Below, one piece after another: positions 36,409-39,754 of a stretch of 39,754 nucleotides of DNA. The stretch's first letter is position 1. Each line of letters begins with the position of its first letter. The notes under the pieces were generated by a model. It saw only the letters and a program-made list of their open reading frames with translations. It searched no databases and was not told where the DNA came from. The stretch is taken from contig JANXRW010000042.1 of NCBI GenBank assembly GCA_025356655.1, positions 1-39,754 on the forward strand, written 5' to 3'. The DNA is from Betaproteobacteria bacterium. Lineage in GTDB: Bacteria > Pseudomonadota > Gammaproteobacteria > Burkholderiales > SHXO01. The translations under genes and the position numbers were made by a program.

Positions 36409-37419
36409 TTACACCCTTTGTGCGGCGTCGTGCCGTTGCAGCTCGTCGATCGCTTGAAAGAGCCTGTCGTTCGACAACGCCAAACCGCCTGCTAGCACGG
36501 CGGCCTTCGCAGCGTCCTGGGCCGCTTTGACAACCATCGCCGCGGACGACCCCGTCAACTTTGCGACCAGCTGGTCCCACAGGATGCCCTTTTCCATGCG
36601 TACCGTGGACAGCGTCATACGCAAAAGTTTTGCGATCTCGGTAGCGCCTGGCAACGGGATCGAAAACACATCGTCAAAGCGGCGGAAAAGTGCGGGGTCC
36701 AATGCAGACTCGAGATTTGTCGTCGCCACCAGCAGTCCGGGCGCGTCGTATTCCTCCATGAGCTGGAGCAGCGAATTCACGATACGCGATACCTCGCCAA
36801 TGTCCTTGGAGTTTGTGCGCGAACGGGCAATGAAATCGCACTCATCCAAGAGCAACACGCACGGCTTCTCCTTGGCCGCAGCAAATATCAATCGCAGGTT
36901 CTGCGCGGACTCGCCGAAGAACGACGAGACCAGCACATCGAATCGCACCTTCATCAACGGCAGGCCGGTGTTCCACGCGAGCCGCTTGGCGCCAAGCGAC
37001 TTGCCGCAGCCCGGCGGCCCGTAAAGGAGGACAGTCTTTCTTGGCCTCAACCCAAAAGTCCGAAGGCGGTCACGCGCCGCATACTCTGACTCAATGCGGG
37101 CGAAACGCTGTTCGACCGCTCCCGGCAGCACCATGTGATGTTCGAGGTGCTCTGTCGGTATCAGCGTCGCAAGTGTCTCGCCGTGCCGTCGGCTCATTGG
37201 CAGCTCTTTGAGCGTGCGCTCAATGTCGGCTGCTGGAGTCGGCGACGGCAACGCTCGTTTGGGCTTGGGCTGTTTGAGGATCGCCTCCAGCTGCTCCGCC
37301 AATCGGACGTGACCTGTTTTGCGCTCTGCTTCGACGATCTTCCCCGCGAGGCGATCAAGGTCGCTTTGCGAGCCGTCTGCGATGGCGCGTACCACCCTCT
37401 TAAGAATATCGGCGTTCAT
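36409..37419 (-). CDS. ietA: AAA ATPase of the ietAS type
   Basis: This 336-residue AAA ATPase has Walker A GPPGCGKS (134-141), Walker B VLLLDECD (188-195), sensor 1 Asn235 (VATTN) and a probable arginine finger in LFRRFDD (245-250). The N-terminal 75 residues are helical, with a basic linker. The small C-terminal helical domain ends KAAVLAGGLALSNDRLFQAI. It precedes the subtilisin-like protease with a three-base gap, so the two proteins are almost certainly made together. In the ietAS pair IetA controls IetS; it may unfold or present a target to the protease. GGTGAG lies upstream of ATG 37419. Two palindromes upstream may be operators. Confidence 0.85.
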   Translation of the reverse strand: MNADILKRVVRAIADGSQSDLDRLAGKIVEAERKTGHVRLAEQLEAILKQPKPKRALPSPTPAADIERTLKELPMSRRHGETLATLIPTEHLEHHMVLPGAVEQRFARIESEYAARDRLRTFGLRPRKTVLLYGPPGCGKSLGAKRLAWNTGLPLMKVRFDVLVSSFFGESAQNLRLIFAAAKEKPCVLLLDECDFIARSRTNSKDIGEVSRIVNSLLQLMEEYDAPGLLVATTNLESALDPALFRRFDDVFSIPLPGATEIAKLLRMTLSTVRMEKGILWDQLVAKLTGSSAAMVVKAAQDAAKAAVLAGGLALSNDRLFQAIDELQRHDAAQRV

Positions 37420-37477
37420 GCGATCTCACCTGTATGAGGACCATCGGGTCGTTGGTTAGTACCACGCCCATGGTCGA

Positions 37478-37513
37478 GATTCCATTCGGAATCCACCAGT
37501 TCGCAGTTGCGAA
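37478..37513 (-). promoter_or_regulatory. Paired palindromes upstream of ietA
   Basis: Two perfect inverted repeats stand close together: GATTCC-ATTC-GGAATC (37478-37493) and TTCGCA-GT-TGCGAA (37500-37513). They lie 60-95 bases upstream of the ietA start. This is typical operator spacing, but no clear promoter hexamers could be assigned. Confidence 0.4.
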
Positions 37514-38102
37514 GCAGCGGATGTCCCCGTTTCTGACGGGCAGGCTGCCAGCGGGTAGCGCGCATTGGTCATGCGCGCGTTAGGGCCATCGACTACCTCG
37601 TAGTGGACTGCGCTTCGGGGGCCCTGGCCAGCGGGCGCCGCCGAGCATCAACAGCAGATGAATTTTAGCGCTGATTGGTAGCACATGCGTCACCAGATCC
37701 CGAGCGTGATCCATCGGGAGAACCCGAAGCGTCCTTACCCGCGGTGTCCCGCCGGCAGGCCGGGTGCTACGCGCTGCGCGCGCCGAGCCTGGGTCTCGGC
37801 CATCCGGTAACGCCCCCTGACGCGAACAGCCGAGGTTAGCGGCATCGGCTGCCGCCAACGCCGGGTGATCCATTCCGTGCCGGGTACAGCACCGTCGATC
37901 TGTTTACGAGGCGCGGCGCAAGGGCGAAGGCTGCGCCCGCCTGGTGGGGTATCCCCAACCTTCCTCCGCTGCGCTCCGTGCAGGCCGGCTGAGCCCCCTC
38001 CCCGCCATGCACCCTTGCACCTTGCCTCCCCGGTCTCGGCGACGGCCAGAGGCCCCGTACAGCGCAGTGCTGAGCCTCAACAGCCGATTTAGGGGCAAAG
38101 CC
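37514..38102. other. Intergenic region between ietA and ardC remnant
   Basis: No supported gene. A 97-codon minus-strand frame at 37580-37873 matches nothing I recognise. Around 37940-37953 is a short palindrome, GGGGTATCCCC. The base composition rises again to high GC here compared with the ietAS genes. Confidence 0.4.
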
Positions 38103-39000
38103 ATGACGACCAAACCCCGCACCGACGTTTACACCCGCGTCACCGCCACCATCATCGCCAGCCTGGAGCAGGGCACCCGTTCCTGGATGAAGCCTTGGAA
38201 TGCCCAGCATGCCGCCGGCCGTATCACCCGCCCGCTTCGCGCGAATGGCCAGCCCTATCGCGGCGTCAATGTCCTGCTGCGGTGGGGCGAAGCTGACGCC
38301 AAGGGCTACAACGCGCCGCTCTGGATCACCTACAAGCAGGCCGCAACGCTTGGCGCCTTGGTGCGCAAGGGCAAGCATGGTTCTCTGGTGGTCTATGCCG
38401 ACAGCTACACCAAGACCGAAACCGACGTCCAGGTTCAGGAGAGCGAACACGCCATCCCGTTCATGAAGGGCTATACCGTGTTCAATGTCGAGCAGGTGGA
38501 CGGGTTGCCGGCGCATTTCTACGGCAAGTCCGAACCCCCTCACCCGGTCGAGCGGATTCCGGCGGCTGAGGCCTTCTTCGCCCCCACGGGCGCCCCCATC
38601 GAGTACGGCGGCAATCGCGCCTTCTACTCCCCTGCCCGCGATGTGATCCAGTTGCCGCCGCGTGAGCGCTTCAAGGACGCGGGGGCTATGCCGCCACCCT
38701 GGCCCATGAGCTGACGCATTGAACCGCACACCCGTCACGCTTGGCGCGTGAACTGAGCAAGCGCTTCGGCGACCAGGCCTACGCCGCCGAGAAACTGTGA
38801 TTGCCAAAATGGGCAGCGCCTTCCTCTGTGCCGATCTCGGCATCACACCGGAAGTTCGCGAGAATCATGCGTCCGACCTGGCGCACTGGCTGCAGGTCTT
38901 GAAGAAGGACAACCATGCGATCTTCACCGCGCCATCACAGGCCCAGCGCGCCGCCGACCATCTACATGGCCTTAACCAGCCGCAACAAGTGGCAGCGTGA
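38103..39000 (+). pseudogene. ardC: ArdC-like antirestriction protein, multiply disrupted
   Basis: The first frame (ATG 38103) carries the N-terminal ssDNA-binding domain of ArdC-like proteins: VYTRVTATIIASLEQGTRSW, RANGQPYRGVN and LWITYKQAATLGALVRKGKHG. The zincin motif of the C-terminal domain is found only after a frameshift near 38685, as YAATLAHELTH. The tryptophan expected next is a TGA stop. A second frame change near 38795 leads into MGSAFLCADLGITPEVRENHAS and the end at 39000. At least three lesions separate the parts. ArdC proteins travel on plasmids and conjugative elements and protect incoming DNA from restriction. The first domain might still be made; the protease domain cannot be. 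Confidence 0.8.
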
Positions 39001-39333
39001 ACGTCACGGCCTGGCTAGCGCAAGCCGGTCAGGCTGCATAGCGGTGCACGCCGTTTCTGTGGACTCTCGACTGTGCATTGATTTTGTTGCAAGTTGGGAA
39101 TCAGCCGGTTGATTCGCACCCGGCGAAGCCAACAACAGAGAAGCCGAAACCTAGAAACAGCATAGCCCGCCGGAGGCGGGCCGTGCATACCGACCGAGGT
39201 CGGGGAAACTGTGTAAGTCGCAAAACCAAGCTCCCCAAAATCAGGCCCGATTGCAAGAGGAATCTTGCCACGGGTGAACTCGCGCCGAATCCGGCCCTTC
39301 CGGCGGGTTGTTTCTGCAACCCAAGGAGGAACC
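39001..39333. other. Intergenic leader region
   Basis: No gene is supported. The region ends in a strong Shine-Dalgarno site, AAGGAGGA (39323-39330), before ATG 39334. Confidence 0.4.
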
Positions 39334-39549
39334 ATGCCCAAAAATAGCAGCGCTTACGCGCTCAATGAGCCGTTGCTCAGCCTGCCTGGCGTCAAAGACC
39401 GCAATAGCCGTGCGCGCGGACCCGTAGGGAGCAACAGCACCACGCAGGAGATGCGATACAAGCCACTGCCCAAGAAGCAGGCGGCACGCATCTGGCACAA
39501 CGCCCGTGCTTTCGACAGGGCGACTCACCAACGCGGCCAACAGGGCTGA
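39334..39549 (+). CDS. Short replication-protein-like fragment
   Basis: This 71-residue protein has a clear start: ATG 39334 with AAGGAGGA four bases upstream. Its second half, MRYKPLPKKQAARIWHNARA then FDRATHQRG, resembles the N-terminal part of winged-helix replication or helix-turn-helix proteins carried by plasmids and integrative elements, as far as I recall. Those continue for 150 or more residues into DNA-binding helices. Here the frame stops at GQQG. It is most likely a truncated relic rather than an intact small gene. The position between an ardC remnant and a transposase start fits a decayed mobile element. Confidence 0.45.
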   Translation: MPKNSSAYALNEPLLSLPGVKDRNSRARGPVGSNSTTQEMRYKPLPKKQAARIWHNARAFDRATHQRGQQG

Positions 39550-39598
39550 CTAGTCAACGCACTGAACAAGGGCACTTTTTCTCGCTATTGTTCGGTCC

Positions 39599-39754
39599 AT
39601 GGTCGTCACCCGGCACGATTTCACCGATGAACTGATCCTGCGCATCCGCGATTCGGGTGGGTAGCCAGCCCCATCTGACCCGCGGGGCGGTGGCGCGCCA
39701 GGTCTGTGAGTGGCTGGACTGGACCGATCACCACGGACGACCCAAGGAGATCAG
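39599..39754 (+). pseudogene. DUF4338/IS4-type transposase, frameshifted 5' end
   Basis: ATG 39599 opens MVVTRHDFTDELILRIRDS and stops after two glycines. One extra G near 39655 explains this: in the next frame the text continues GSQPHLTRGAVARQVCEWLD then WTDHHGRPKEI to the window edge. This is the usual N-terminus of DUF4338-containing IS4/Tn5-like transposases. The gene runs off the right end. The left window edge holds the C-terminal part of the same broad class on the opposite strand. Confidence 0.65.

Noticed and set aside
37580-37873. 97-codon minus-strand open frame upstream of ietA
   Set aside because: Arg/Pro/Gly-rich composition typical of chance frames; no family, no ribosome site.
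1-39754. CRISPR arrays, rRNA and tRNA genes
   Set aside because: No regularly spaced direct repeats, rRNA segments or tRNA cloverleaf with a T-loop motif were seen on reading. tRNAscan was not available.

Overview
The window is GC-rich bacterial chromosome with one gene packed closely after another. The gene set (leuS-lptE, metX-metW, thrB/polA, uvrD, an msbA-type exporter, zapA followed by 6S RNA, btuM, a PEP-CTERM protein) points to a Gram-negative Pseudomonadota of the beta/gamma group. I cannot place it more precisely from sequence alone. Both ends lie inside damaged IS4/Tn5-like transposase genes, so this may be a contig that broke at repeats.

Layout. 1-0.5 kb: 3' part of a transposase. 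1-6.4 kb: a secreted lipocalin-like protein, then the minus-strand operon leuS-lptE-metX-metW. 6.5-9.6 kb: a FecR-SPOR protein and uvrD. 9.6-11.1 kb: a small tail-anchored protein with a structured leader, then remnants of a hipBA toxin-antitoxin pair. 11.1-13.6 kb: a membrane protein, thrB and a LOG-family protein on the minus strand, divergent from polA. 16.5-18.6 kb: two secreted cysteine-repeat proteins with strictly spaced modules. 18.7-21.7 kb: an msbA-type exporter, a wrecked btuF-like gene and btuM. 22.4-24.1 kb: a PEP-CTERM protein with a strong terminator. 24.6-26.7 kb: a TIGR02449-type coiled-coil gene, zapA, 6S RNA, an EVE-domain gene and a TauE/SafE transporter. 26.7-32.5 kb: a cyclic-nucleotide-binding patatin, a large zinc metalloprotease and a chalcone-isomerase-like protein.

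From about 32.7 kb rightwards the DNA looks different: lower GC, mobile and defence genes, and many disruptions. Its core is an apparently intact AAA ATPase plus subtilisin-like protease pair of the ietAS defence type. It is followed in the same direction by a frameshifted and truncated DEAD/DEAH-type helicase. Around it lie a frameshifted ardC-like antirestriction gene, a short replication-protein-like fragment and a frameshifted transposase start. An intact protease-ATPase core among decayed neighbours, and the cysteine-module gene pair at 16.5-18.6 kb, are the parts most worth a second look.

Smaller points of interest: zapA seems to start at ATA in an ATAG overlap; the gene before it has a promoter whose predicted start site is its own ATG; and a 10-bp perfect hairpin abuts the polA start codon.
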